Shown in pieces: positions 40,097 to 48,940 of a stretch of 64,000 nt of DNA. The position numbers and the translations under genes were made by a program. A model generated the notes under the pieces. That model worked only from the letters and a program-made list of their open reading frames with translations. It did not search any database and had not been told where the DNA came from. The DNA comes from Streptomyces sp. NBC_01283 (GTDB lineage: Bacteria > Actinomycetota > Actinomycetes > Streptomycetales > Streptomycetaceae): positions 6,237,001 to 6,301,000 of the forward strand of contig NZ_CP108430.1 in assembly GCF_041435335.1 (NCBI RefSeq). Direction: 5' to 3'. Position 1 is the first letter of the stretch, and each line of letters opens with the position of its first letter.

Positions 40097-40846
40097 TTAC
40101 GTCCTTCGGGCGTGCAGCAGCAGGATCGACGAGGCGCTCGGCACGGCGCAGGCGAGCCGGTCGAGGCCGCGCAGCGGACGGGGCACGCCGTGGAAGGGCG
40201 CGCCGGCGACCCGCACCACGTCGAAGCCGGACGCGGCGACGAACTCCCTCAGCGCACGGGCGGTGTAGAGCCGCAGATGCCCGACGACCTCACTCCCCGG
40301 ACGGCCGTGGATGCCGCGCAGGCTGACCTCGGAGAAGACGGGCTGCACCCCCGCGAGCAGGAGCCCGCGGTTGTACCAGGCGGCGAGGTTGGGCGTGGAC
40401 AGCATCAGATGCCCTCCTGGCCTGAGCACTCTCCTCAGCTCGTCGAGCGCGCTGTCGGGGTCGACGAGATGCTCGATGACCTCGCTGAAGAGGACGGCGT
40501 CGGCGGCGCCGTCGGCGAACGGGAGCCCGCCGTCGGTGAGTTCACCGCGCACGACGTACGGCAGATGCGCGTGGGCCCGCTTGAGGGCGTCCTGGGACCA
40601 GTCGACGCCGACGACGCGATGCCCCGCGAGGAGCGGGGCGGCGGCCGACGCGGCGGTACCGTCGCCGCAGCCGATGTCGAGGACGACAGCCGTGTGGGCG
40701 GTGGCCGGGCCGAGGGCGTCGGCGAGCATCCGGGCCTGACGGAGGCTGCGGGCGTCGCCGGACGCGACGGGGACGGAGGGGTCCTCGTAGAAGTCCCGCA
40801 GGTCGCGCGGTGCGGTGCTGGTGCTCGCGGTGCTGGTGCTGCTCAC
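40097..40846 (-). CDS. Class I SAM-dependent methyltransferase
   Basis: 249 residues with a Ser/Thr-rich start then motif I VVLDIGCGDGTAASAA, acidic VVGVDWSQDALKRA, motif II DAVLFSEVIEHLVDPDSAL and VLRPGGHLMLSTPNLAAWYNRG. The type often found in glycan or lipid clusters (UbiG/methyltransferase 11 family). The start overlaps the preceding acyltransferase-like gene's stop (ATGA at 40843-40846). Confidence 0.85.
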   Translation of the reverse strand: MSSTSTASTSTAPRDLRDFYEDPSVPVASGDARSLRQARMLADALGPATAHTAVVLDIGCGDGTAASAAAPLLAGHRVVGVDWSQDALKRAHAHLPYVVRGELTDGGLPFADGAADAVLFSEVIEHLVDPDSALDELRRVLRPGGHLMLSTPNLAAWYNRGLLLAGVQPVFSEVSLRGIHGRPGSEVVGHLRLYTARALREFVAASGFDVVRVAGAPFHGVPRPLRGLDRLACAVPSASSILLLHARRT

Positions 40847-42261
40847 GGTGTCGTCCCCTCCTCCGTGTGCTCCGTGGCGTGGAGGTAGTGCTCGAAGAGG
40901 TCGCGCAGGTGGGCGCCGTCGCCGCTGCTGAGCAGGGACTTCGACCAGCGGAAGGCGACGTGCAGGCGGCCCGCGGTGGATGCCGTGGTCACGGTCAGCC
41001 CGCGGGGCAGCCGGGCGGGCGCGGAGAACCAGACGGCGTGCGCGCGTCCGGCGTCACCGAAGTCCAGGGAGTACGGAACGCGCCCGATGTTGCTGAGCAG
41101 CGTGGTGGACGTCCAGGGCGCCGCCGCTCTGCGCAGGCCGCGCGTGACGGCGGCCCTGAGGACGACGGGCAGGACGGGCGAGGTCAGGAGGGCCGCCCCG
41201 CGGCCGAGTTGGGGCCGGGAGAGCGCCTTGAGGGCGCGGGTGCGCTCCGCTGTGCGGCGCAGGAGTGCCCCGATGTCCTCCGGGCTCCACTCCTCGGAGG
41301 TCAACTCGGCGGCGCTGAACGGCACTTCGACGAGGCGGGTGCCGTTCCCGATGGGCATCTCCATGCTGCGGGGCCGGTCGTCGACGGGCATGGTGATCCG
41401 GAACGGCTTCGGCCGCGCGCCGTGCTCCCGGTTCCAGTGCGCGATCATCAGCGCGGTCGCCACCATGAGCTGGTCGTTCACGGTGAACGGCGCGCCCTTG
41501 GGCCGCCGCGGCACCGGCAGCTCGGAGACGAGCATGCCGTTGCCGGGAGAGGGCTCCGGGGTGCCGCGCGAGACGCGGGCGGGCGGAGCCCAGCCGGAGG
41601 GCGCGTCGCCGATGTCCACCGCACTCTCCGGCGCGTCGGACGAGGCCGTACGCAGCGGAGGCGCGGCGGGGGAGTTGTCCTGCCCGCCGTACAGCTCGGC
41701 GGCGGTGGCCAGGACACGGAGGCAGGCGGGGCCGTCGAGGGCGGTGTGATTGATGGTGAGGAAGAGGACGCTGCCGCTGTCGGGGGCGTCGGAAGTACTG
41801 GCCTCGCTGCCCGAGCCGTTGTCCCCGCCGGGGGCGACCGCCTTGGCGGCGTGCTCCGAAGCGATCACCTCCAGGCGGATCGGCGGCGATGCCGACAGCG
41901 GCGGGGCTTCGGAGAGGGAGCGGGTGCGGGCCTTCTTCAGGGCGTCCCGCTCCGGGGCCGGGAACGTCACCACCTCCACGTCCGGCTCCGCCGTCAGCTC
42001 CCACTCGTAGCGGCGGCGGTACCAAGGCCCCCGCGCCTCCCGCATCAGGATGCGCGGGTGGCGGCGCAGGGCCTCGGTGAACGCGGCCTTCAGGCGGGCC
42101 GGGTCCGGTGTGCCGGGCAGATGGACCTCGATGTGTACCGTCTCCGGCTCCTCCTCCTGGAGGCAGTGCCGGGAGACCTCGTCGACGACGGGGAACGGCA
42201 CGCGCTCCGGAGGCCGTTCGGGTCCGTCGGCGTGACGTGCCGGGTGATCGAGTGCGGTCAT
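40843..42261 (-). CDS. Condensation-domain-like acyltransferase
   Basis: 472-residue CoA-dependent-acyltransferase-fold protein. The catalytic HxxxDG of condensation and wax-ester-synthase-type enzymes is present in LTINHTALDGPACLRVL (near residue 183). LKAAFTEALRRHPRILMREA near the start and FTVNDQLMVATALMIAHW, NGTRLVEVPF and LLSNIGRVPYSLDFGDAG later support the fold. It is not part of an NRPS and has no transmembrane segment. Probable role: acylation of a cell-envelope glycolipid or polysaccharide, similar in idea to mycobacterial PapA proteins. Overlaps the AftD-like gene by ATGA at 42258-42261. Confidence 0.75.
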   Translation of the reverse strand: MTALDHPARHADGPERPPERVPFPVVDEVSRHCLQEEEPETVHIEVHLPGTPDPARLKAAFTEALRRHPRILMREARGPWYRRRYEWELTAEPDVEVVTFPAPERDALKKARTRSLSEAPPLSASPPIRLEVIASEHAAKAVAPGGDNGSGSEASTSDAPDSGSVLFLTINHTALDGPACLRVLATAAELYGGQDNSPAAPPLRTASSDAPESAVDIGDAPSGWAPPARVSRGTPEPSPGNGMLVSELPVPRRPKGAPFTVNDQLMVATALMIAHWNREHGARPKPFRITMPVDDRPRSMEMPIGNGTRLVEVPFSAAELTSEEWSPEDIGALLRRTAERTRALKALSRPQLGRGAALLTSPVLPVVLRAAVTRGLRRAAAPWTSTTLLSNIGRVPYSLDFGDAGRAHAVWFSAPARLPRGLTVTTASTAGRLHVAFRWSKSLLSSGDGAHLRDLFEHYLHATEHTEEGTTP

Positions 42262-45200
42262 CGTTCTGTGTCCTCCCCGGGGGCGGACGGAGCCGCGGCT
42301 CCCGCGAGCCCGTCCGTCGCCCTTGGCCTGCGCCGCCTGAAGCGCGTGGTCCGTGCCGTCCGCGTGCCCGGCGGTGCCGGTTCCGGCTGGGCCGACGCCG
42401 GGCCTCTCGCCGAGATGGTCGAGCTGGTGGCCTGCGGTGCGCCACCGGCGTCCAGGCCGCCGCCCGCCCCGGAGCCCGCCCCGGACCCCGTATCCGACCC
42501 CTGCCCGCTCTCCCCGCGCTTGCGGCGCGGCAGCGGAGTCGTGCCCAGGTCCCGGTCAGGGCCCGGCGGTGGCGTGGGGCCGCTCGCCGGGGGTGGCATC
42601 ACCGGGGGTGCCGCGGGCGGAGGCTGGTGCGGAGGCGGCTCCCACGGAGCGAACTCTCCGCCGTTGCCACCGCCACCGGGTCCTTCGGCCACCGTGCGCG
42701 TACCCCCGGCGTCACCCCGCACACTCACCAGCGCCGCGAACAGGGCGATGAGAGCCATGAGTTGGGCGGCATGGCCGAACGCGCCCTCGTCCGCCGTGGT
42801 CGGCTCGCCGGCACCCATCGCCGCCGCGATCCCCGCCCCGGCCATCGCCACGAAGGCGAGCGGGACGAGCAGTGCGTGACGGCGGAAGGCCAGCAGGGCT
42901 AGCACGGGCACGAGCAGGGCGAACCAGCCCGCGATCACCGCGGCCACCAGCGTCAGCGCGACCGTGCCCAGGACGAGACCCGGCGCGGGCGGCGCCAGGT
43001 CCGGGCCGTCCGGGTTCGGCTCGCGGCGCCGGATCAGGGCGAGCGCGATCAGGGCGAGGACGGCGACACCGCCGCCGATCAGGCCTATCTCGTAGATCCG
43101 CGAGGGCTCGTAGGAGAGCTTGACCGTGCCGCCCTCGCCCTTCGGCACCAGGAAGCCCTGCTGCCAGCCGTCGAGGCGTACGGACGACAGTTCCTTGCCG
43201 TTGAGCGTCGCCTTCCAGCCGTCGTTGATGTTCTCGTAGGTCGTGAGGTACGAGGCCGCGCCCGCGCCCACCGACACCTCGCGCCGGTCGCCCAGCCAGT
43301 CCTTGATGTTCATGGAACGGGACTGGCGGTCGATCGCGCCCGGCGTCCCCTGCGTCATCGAGACGTCCATCAGGGCGAGCGGACCCGCGTCCCCGGCCTC
43401 GACGGTGTGCTTGCCCGCGCCCAGCGACAGGGTCGTGTTCTCCGAGCCGCGCGAGCAGAGCGTCACCTCGATGGGCCGCCGCTCGATCAGGTCCCGTACC
43501 GAACCCTTCGCGCTCGTCGCGTGCAGCTTGCCGTCGACGGCGAGCATCGGGCCTTCCCCGCAGGCGAGTTCGAAGGTCTTGGACGCCGAAGGCTGCTTCG
43601 TCCGGTACTTGTCCAGGGCCGGGATGTAGGCCTCGGTGAGGCCCACCGGCAGCTGCATGTCGTCGTCCGCCACCGGGTTGTGGACCGTCAGCGGCGCGGT
43701 CTCGGTGACCGTGATGGTCAGCTCGTCCGTGGTGATCGGCGGGAACCGCGTGTTGCCGTTCTCGTCGACGCCGGCGATCGCCGCGCCGTCCGGCGAGCTG
43801 ATCTCCACCTTCTCGGGGCGGGTCGAGAGCCCGCCCGCCGCGGGCAGGACGATCTCGCCGATCGGCTGCTTGCCCTTCCACTTCAGATGGATCACCGGGC
43901 TGTCACCGGCGATCCAGGCCGTCGTCAGATCGCCGTCCGTGAGGTTGCGCGGCGACAGGCCGCCGCCGAGCTTCGACGTGGAGTCGGCGCTCGCGACGAT
44001 CTGCTCCTGCTGCTCCGGCGCCACCTTGTAGAGCAGCTCGTCCAGCTCGGACCCCGCCACGGGGAGCGCGCCGGCCTTGACCTCGTACTCGCCCTCGGCC
44101 GGGGTCGTGAAGCGCCGGTGCAGCCCCGACTCGGTGTTCACCGGCGACAGGGCGCTCGGGTCCGACGCACGGTGCATCGAGTACGTCGTCGCCTCGGCGC
44201 CCGCGGGCGCCTCCCGGTCCGAGCTGGTGGACCCGGTGTCCGTGGGGAGCTGCAGAAGTTTCGTCACGCGCACACCCGGCACGGTGATCTCCGAGAATCC
44301 GGCGCCCGTCAGGCCTTCGTGGCCGATCTCCGCGTCCAGGATGGTGATCTTCAGCCAGCTGGAATCACCCGCCGGAGCCTTGATGCTCTGCCGCATGCCG
44401 TTGGGCTGCAGCGCACTGGTGCGGCTGCCCCGCTCCGTCTCCACCCGCACCCGGGTGGGCGCGGCTCGCACGCCCTCCTGCGGCAGCGGCGTGACCCGGA
44501 TCGAGGACGGGATCGCCTCCTTGGCCCTGAACTCCGCCTTGAGCCATTCGCCCTTCGGCTTCCCGGGGCTGCCCTCGGCCCATGCCGTGGCCGGATTGCC
44601 GTCGAAGGCGTTCACGGGGTCGTACTGCGGCAGATGGAAGAGCCAGTTGCCGTAGCTCGACGCGGTCACGGACTTCGCGCCGCGCAGCTGGGCCGTCGTC
44701 TGGTGCTCGATCCCCGTGGTGGGCAGGATCTGGTGCGGCTTCTCGCCCGGTTCCTGGAGGGCGCCGCTCGCGTTGTACTCGCCCGGTGTGTAGGTGTACG
44801 AGGTGTTGGAGCTGACCAGGCCGAAGCGCGTGTCCGCGCGGCGCAGACCGTCACCGACCGCCTGCAGACCGGGAGTTCCCACGCCGGGATGGTTGTCGCC
44901 CGTCAGGACGGAGGGGCGGTCCCGCATCGAGGGGTCGGCGGAGAGCGGGAGCAGCGACTCGGGGCCGCCGCTCACCACGGCCGTGTTCGAGACCGGCTTG
45001 ATCCCGGCCTGGCCGGGCCGCTTGGCGCCCGCGCCCGGTGCGTAGATCTCCACCGCACGCTCGCGCGGGTAGAGGCCCTCGACCTGGAGGGGCGTGTCGT
45101 TGGGGATGATCCCGCCGGTCTCCGTCGGACCGAAGCCGGTGACCCGCTCGAAGCCGGACTCCTCCAGGGTCCGCTTCACCGTCGAGGTCGGCACGTTCCC

Positions 45201-46841
45201 GACCTGGTCGGGGTCGAGGTCATTGCGCACGACGACGTAGTAGAGGCCCGCGCGCGTCAAGTAGTCCCGCAGACCGGGGACTTTGCCGCCGGTCGTGAGC
45301 GCCTGCTCCACCGCGTCCATCGCGCGCCGGTTGCCGGGAGTGCCGAACGGGACGTAGTCCCGCTGCGCCCAGCGCGAATCGGCGAGCACGTCGAGGGGCT
45401 GGTCGATGGGCGAGCCCCAGGTGTAGATGCCGTGCGCGGTGGCGGGCACCACGAGCGCACGGGAGTCGGGGGAGTATTTCTTCAGCCAGTCGCCCGTCGC
45501 CTCCCAGTAGTTGGGAAGCTTCTGGAAGGAGCCCGGCTGGAGGATCGAGCCGTTCAGGTAGGGGAGGGCGAGCCCCGGCAGTACGAGAACGGCGGCGATC
45601 AGCGGGGCGAACTTGCGCCCGCGCACCGGTCGCGCCCCGCGCGCCTGCGCGGCCACGCCCACGAGGTGCATCAGCCCGAGGACCAGCGCGAGCGCGAGGC
45701 CCGTCTGGAACTTGTAGATGTTCCGGAAGGGGACGAGCCCGCCGTTCAGCCAGGACTGCACCGTCTCGTGGAAGGGCGCGCCGAACGCGCCGCCGTACCC
45801 GGCGAGCGTGACCAGCACGACCGACAGCACGGTCAGGACGAGCCAGCGCCGCTCGGGCAGATCGCGCCGCGCGAGCCCGGCCAGGCCGAGGGCGGCGGCG
45901 AGTGCCGAGCAGACCACGACGAGCACGGATGTCGCGACCGTCCACCCCGCGGGCAGCCACGCCTCGCCGAAGTTCAGGTACGCGACCCAGTTGCCCGCGC
46001 CGCGCAGCGTCTCCGTGGCCGACATCGTGCCGGTCGTGGTGGCCGAACTCTCCACGTACGGAAGGAAGTTCTCGCCGTAGATGCCGAGCATCAGCAGAGG
46101 GACGACCCACCAGGCGGTGGCGAGGATGACTCCGGGCACCCACCAGGTGATCAGCTTGCGCTTGCGGGGCCCGTTCGGTCGCGACAGGAGGTACAGGCCC
46201 ACCGGCAGCAGGGACGCCAGCGTCGCCGCCGCGTTCACGCCGCCCATGAAGGGGATGAAGAGCGCGGACCGCAGGGCCGCCGAGCGCGCGCTGATGCGGT
46301 CGTTCGTCAGCGGGAGCAGCACCCACGGCAGCAGGGCGCCGGGCAGCGCCGCCGCCGACGTCGACCCGACGACGATGGTGAACGTCGGCCACAGGGCGTA
46401 GGCCGCCGCACCGAGCAGCCGGCTCGCTCCGCTGCCCACCCGCAGCCTCTCGGCGAGCCGCAGCACACCCCAGAACGCGGTGGCCACGATCAGCGACATC
46501 CAGAGGCGCTCCGCGAACCACACCGGGAGCTGGACGAGCTTCGCCAGACCGTAGAACGGCAGCATCGGCCACGTGTAACCGACGTACTGGTCCTGGATCC
46601 CGCCGAAACCGCCCCGGTCGTGCCAGAGCTGGCCCAGGTCGGAGAGGAACTGCCAGGGGTCGACGGCGACCCCCAGCTTGGTGTCGAACGTCATCCGCCC
46701 CGGCTTCACGGCCAGGAAGAGGACGAACACCACGGCCCAGAACCCGAACAGCCAGCGCCGCGAGCGCGGGCCTCTGCCGGGTTCGGGGGCGTCAGCCGTG
46801 GGCCGGACTGCCGCCGGGGGTGGGGCCTGGACCGTGGTCAT
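42258..46841 (-). CDS. AftD-like alpha-(1-3)-arabinofuranosyltransferase family protein
   Basis: 1,527-residue GT-C membrane glycosyltransferase. The N-terminal 430 residues have about 11 spans, beginning LFGFWAVVFVLFLAVKPGRMTFDTKLGVAVDP. The family acceptor loop is GLVPFRNIYKFQTGLALAL, and the GT-C acidic motif falls near FDTKLGVAVDPWQFLSDL. A periplasmic middle contains discoidin-like/CBM domains (SYGNWLFHLPQYDPVNAFDGNPATAW, SPRNLTDGDLTTAWIAGD). A second membrane block of about 5 spans follows, then a Pro/Gly-rich cytoplasmic tail. AftD adds branching arabinose in mycobacterial arabinogalactan and LAM; Streptomyces lacks arabinogalactan, so the acceptor must differ. ATG 46841 overlaps the previous stop by ATGA; GTG 46847 is an alternative. 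Confidence 0.88.
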   Translation of the reverse strand: MTTVQAPPPAAVRPTADAPEPGRGPRSRRWLFGFWAVVFVLFLAVKPGRMTFDTKLGVAVDPWQFLSDLGQLWHDRGGFGGIQDQYVGYTWPMLPFYGLAKLVQLPVWFAERLWMSLIVATAFWGVLRLAERLRVGSGASRLLGAAAYALWPTFTIVVGSTSAAALPGALLPWVLLPLTNDRISARSAALRSALFIPFMGGVNAAATLASLLPVGLYLLSRPNGPRKRKLITWWVPGVILATAWWVVPLLMLGIYGENFLPYVESSATTTGTMSATETLRGAGNWVAYLNFGEAWLPAGWTVATSVLVVVCSALAAALGLAGLARRDLPERRWLVLTVLSVVLVTLAGYGGAFGAPFHETVQSWLNGGLVPFRNIYKFQTGLALALVLGLMHLVGVAAQARGARPVRGRKFAPLIAAVLVLPGLALPYLNGSILQPGSFQKLPNYWEATGDWLKKYSPDSRALVVPATAHGIYTWGSPIDQPLDVLADSRWAQRDYVPFGTPGNRRAMDAVEQALTTGGKVPGLRDYLTRAGLYYVVVRNDLDPDQVGNVPTSTVKRTLEESGFERVTGFGPTETGGIIPNDTPLQVEGLYPRERAVEIYAPGAGAKRPGQAGIKPVSNTAVVSGGPESLLPLSADPSMRDRPSVLTGDNHPGVGTPGLQAVGDGLRRADTRFGLVSSNTSYTYTPGEYNASGALQEPGEKPHQILPTTGIEHQTTAQLRGAKSVTASSYGNWLFHLPQYDPVNAFDGNPATAWAEGSPGKPKGEWLKAEFRAKEAIPSSIRVTPLPQEGVRAAPTRVRVETERGSRTSALQPNGMRQSIKAPAGDSSWLKITILDAEIGHEGLTGAGFSEITVPGVRVTKLLQLPTDTGSTSSDREAPAGAEATTYSMHRASDPSALSPVNTESGLHRRFTTPAEGEYEVKAGALPVAGSELDELLYKVAPEQQEQIVASADSTSKLGGGLSPRNLTDGDLTTAWIAGDSPVIHLKWKGKQPIGEIVLPAAGGLSTRPEKVEISSPDGAAIAGVDENGNTRFPPITTDELTITVTETAPLTVHNPVADDDMQLPVGLTEAYIPALDKYRTKQPSASKTFELACGEGPMLAVDGKLHATSAKGSVRDLIERRPIEVTLCSRGSENTTLSLGAGKHTVEAGDAGPLALMDVSMTQGTPGAIDRQSRSMNIKDWLGDRREVSVGAGAASYLTTYENINDGWKATLNGKELSSVRLDGWQQGFLVPKGEGGTVKLSYEPSRIYEIGLIGGGVAVLALIALALIRRREPNPDGPDLAPPAPGLVLGTVALTLVAAVIAGWFALLVPVLALLAFRRHALLVPLAFVAMAGAGIAAAMGAGEPTTADEGAFGHAAQLMALIALFAALVSVRGDAGGTRTVAEGPGGGGNGGEFAPWEPPPHQPPPAAPPVMPPPASGPTPPPGPDRDLGTTPLPRRKRGESGQGSDTGSGAGSGAGGGLDAGGAPQATSSTISARGPASAQPEPAPPGTRTARTTRFRRRRPRATDGLAGAAAPSAPGEDTER

Positions 46842-47557
46842 GGACACCGCCTGAGGATGAGAAGGAGATTCCAGGTGGCGAACTCGCGTACACCCGGCAC
46901 TTTGGTGATGCCACCGGCCAGGAACGGCCAGTAGCGGGACCGTGCGGACACGACGGACACGTCGTTCCTCGCCCGCACCTGGCGCAGGGTCGGACCGACG
47001 TGGTGAGCGAAGAGGTTCTCGCCGAGCGTGTGTTTGGCTGCTTTTCCGGTACGCCGTTCATAGCGGGCGCGCCCACGGGCGCCGCCCAGGTAGTGCCAGG
47101 GCGCCCACTCGTGGCCGCCCCACGGCGAGTACCAGTTGGTGAAGGAGACGTAGATCAGGCCGCCGGGCCTGGTCACCCGCACCATCTCGCTGAGGAACGT
47201 CTGCGGATCGTCCACGTGCTCGAGGACGTTGGAGGAGAAGGTGACGTCGGCGACGCCGTCCGCGAGCGGGAGGAGGTATCCGTCGGCGACGACGGAGCCC
47301 TCCGGCGGTTTGGCGCCCAGTTCGGCCGGATCCGGCTCGAAGAGGAAACTCTGCGCGCCGCGCCGCCGGAACTCCTCGGTGAAGTACCCGCCGCCGCCGC
47401 CGACATCGACGACGACACGGCCCTTGACCGGTCCATAGGCCTCGACCTGGTCGGCGGCGTCACGGGCGAGCAGGGTGTAACACCGCTCGGGCTCTTTCTG
47501 CTCGCGCAGAAAAGCCCGGAAGAGGGTGATGGATCGGTGCAGGGACGGGTCCTTCAC
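46838..47557 (-). CDS. SAM-dependent methyltransferase (methyltransferase 11 type)
   Basis: 239 residues. Motif I VVVDVGGGGGYFTEEF, acidic SFLFEPDPAELG, motif II DVTFSSNVLEHVDDPQTFL and motif III RPGGLIYVSFTNWYSPWGGHEW. The C-terminus ends GITKVPGVREFATWNLLLILRR. Most like methyltransferases of polysaccharide clusters. GTG 47557 overlaps the GT4 gene stop (GTGA), and its own stop overlaps the AftD-like start, so the three genes are translationally coupled. Confidence 0.85.
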   Translation of the reverse strand: MKDPSLHRSITLFRAFLREQKEPERCYTLLARDAADQVEAYGPVKGRVVVDVGGGGGYFTEEFRRRGAQSFLFEPDPAELGAKPPEGSVVADGYLLPLADGVADVTFSSNVLEHVDDPQTFLSEMVRVTRPGGLIYVSFTNWYSPWGGHEWAPWHYLGGARGRARYERRTGKAAKHTLGENLFAHHVGPTLRQVRARNDVSVVSARSRYWPFLAGGITKVPGVREFATWNLLLILRRCP

Positions 47558-48720
47558 GCGGACCCCTGTGCTGCCTGGTGCGTGACGATCGCCTCGGAGG
47601 CCACCGCCTGGAACTCGCGCACGGAATTGGCCCACCGGTAGCTGGTGGCCCGTTCGCCCGCCGCCTTGCCGAAGGTCTCCCGGCGTTCGGTGCTCAGCGC
47701 CAGGGTGCACCAGGCGGCGGCGAAGGAACTCTCGCCCCGGGCCAGCAGCCCCGTCACGCCGTCCTCGATGGAGTCACGCACACCCGGTACGTCGAAGCCG
47801 ATCGCCGGCGTCGAGCGGGTCGCCGCCTCGGTGATGACCAGGCCCCAGCCCTCGACGGCGGAGGGATGGAGGAGCATCCACGCCTCGCAGAGCAGCCGGT
47901 GCTTCTCGGCCTCGGTGACATGGCCCCTGAACTCAACGCCGGGCCCGGCGAGTTGTTCGAGTCGGGCCCGCTCGGGTCCGTCGCCCACGATCACCAGACG
48001 TCCGCCGGTGACGGGCCTGACGCGCTCCCAGAGGCGAAGGAGCAGATCGATGCGCTTGTACTCGACGAGCCGTCCCATCGCCAGGAACATCGGCTCGTCC
48101 GAACGGGGGTGGAGCGGGCCCGGCTCCTCGACCCCGTTGTGGACTATGCGTATGCGCTCACGCTCGACGCCTATCGCGCGCAGCGCGGTGGCCGTCGACG
48201 GCGAGACGGCCACCAGGAGATTGCCGCGCTGGGCACCGGAGAGCGACCAGTGTTCGAGTCTTCGGCCGAGCCGGGCCGCGGGGGCGAGCGCACCCTGGAA
48301 GCGCATCCCCCACAGATCGGTGTGGACGTGGTTGACCAGGCACAGCGTGGGCCCGCGGTGCCACAGCGGCGCCAGGTACGGCATGCCGTTGCAGACCTCG
48401 ACCAGGAGGTCGCAGTCGCCGACCTGCCGGGTGAAGGCGGAACGCGAGCGCAGATAGTGCCCGAGGTCACCGCCCGCCGACACGACGCGGTAGTCGCGGA
48501 AAGCGGCGGGACCTCCGCACAGGAGGGTGACCTGATGGCCGAGTCTGCTCAGTCCGTCGGCCAGCCGGTCGACGAGCAGCTCGGATCCGCCCGCGGCCGG
48601 ATTCGCCAGGTCGCGCCGGGCGAGAAAAACGATCCGGCGCGGCTGCGGGGGAGGTGCCGGTAGCCGTTGCGCGACCCGGGGGGTGGCGGCGCGCAGCGGA
48701 GAAGGCACGTGCTGGGGCAT
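47554..48720 (-). CDS. Family 4 glycosyltransferase
   Basis: 388-residue GT-B glycosyltransferase. N-terminal donor-independent domain starts RIVFLARRDLANPAAGGSELLVDRLADGLSRLGHQVTLL. The C-terminal GT4 domain has VSPSTATALRAIGV, LAMGRLVEYKRIDLLLRLWERV, LVIVGDGPERARLE and the E-x7-E motif HPSAVEGWGLVITEAATRSTPAIGFDVPGV. It acts on a lipid- or protein-linked acceptor at the cytoplasmic membrane; the retaining GT4 fold fits mannosyl or glucosyl transfer. The first gene of the tightly coupled glycan operon. ATG 48720 has TTGGAG 7 nt upstream. Confidence 0.87.
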   Translation of the reverse strand: MPQHVPSPLRAATPRVAQRLPAPPPQPRRIVFLARRDLANPAAGGSELLVDRLADGLSRLGHQVTLLCGGPAAFRDYRVVSAGGDLGHYLRSRSAFTRQVGDCDLLVEVCNGMPYLAPLWHRGPTLCLVNHVHTDLWGMRFQGALAPAARLGRRLEHWSLSGAQRGNLLVAVSPSTATALRAIGVERERIRIVHNGVEEPGPLHPRSDEPMFLAMGRLVEYKRIDLLLRLWERVRPVTGGRLVIVGDGPERARLEQLAGPGVEFRGHVTEAEKHRLLCEAWMLLHPSAVEGWGLVITEAATRSTPAIGFDVPGVRDSIEDGVTGLLARGESSFAAAWCTLALSTERRETFGKAAGERATSYRWANSVREFQAVASEAIVTHQAAQGSA

Positions 48721-48940
48721 GCGTGCTCCAACTCGTCAGGGTGCGGAACCGTGAGGTCGCTATGGGGGGTTGCACCGTTCGGGGGTCGCTTGCAAAGGCG
48801 CTGTGCTCTGACTGTGCGAGGGTGGTGCGGGGGCGGTGCGGGGACTGTGTTCGGGTGGGGATCGTTAGTTTTCGCCGCTGTGTTCGGCGCGGCTACTCAC
48901 CGAAGTGACAACTTTCGGGCTTTCAACAGCTGACGTCTCA
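48721..48940. other. Intergenic gap between DUF3068 gene and GT4 gene
   Basis: 220 bp with unusually many GTGCG-type repeats. On the minus strand TAGCGA near 48757-48762 might be a -10 for the GT4 operon. No gene, terminator or repeat family that I can support. Confidence 0.4.

Noticed and set aside
43407..46934. 1,175-codon plus-strand ORF opposite the AftD-like gene
   Set aside because: No domain, biased composition; shadow of the real gene.
48654..48908. Cys-rich 84-codon plus-strand ORF
   Set aside because: Mostly antisense to the GT4 gene start and intergenic; no ribosome site or domain.
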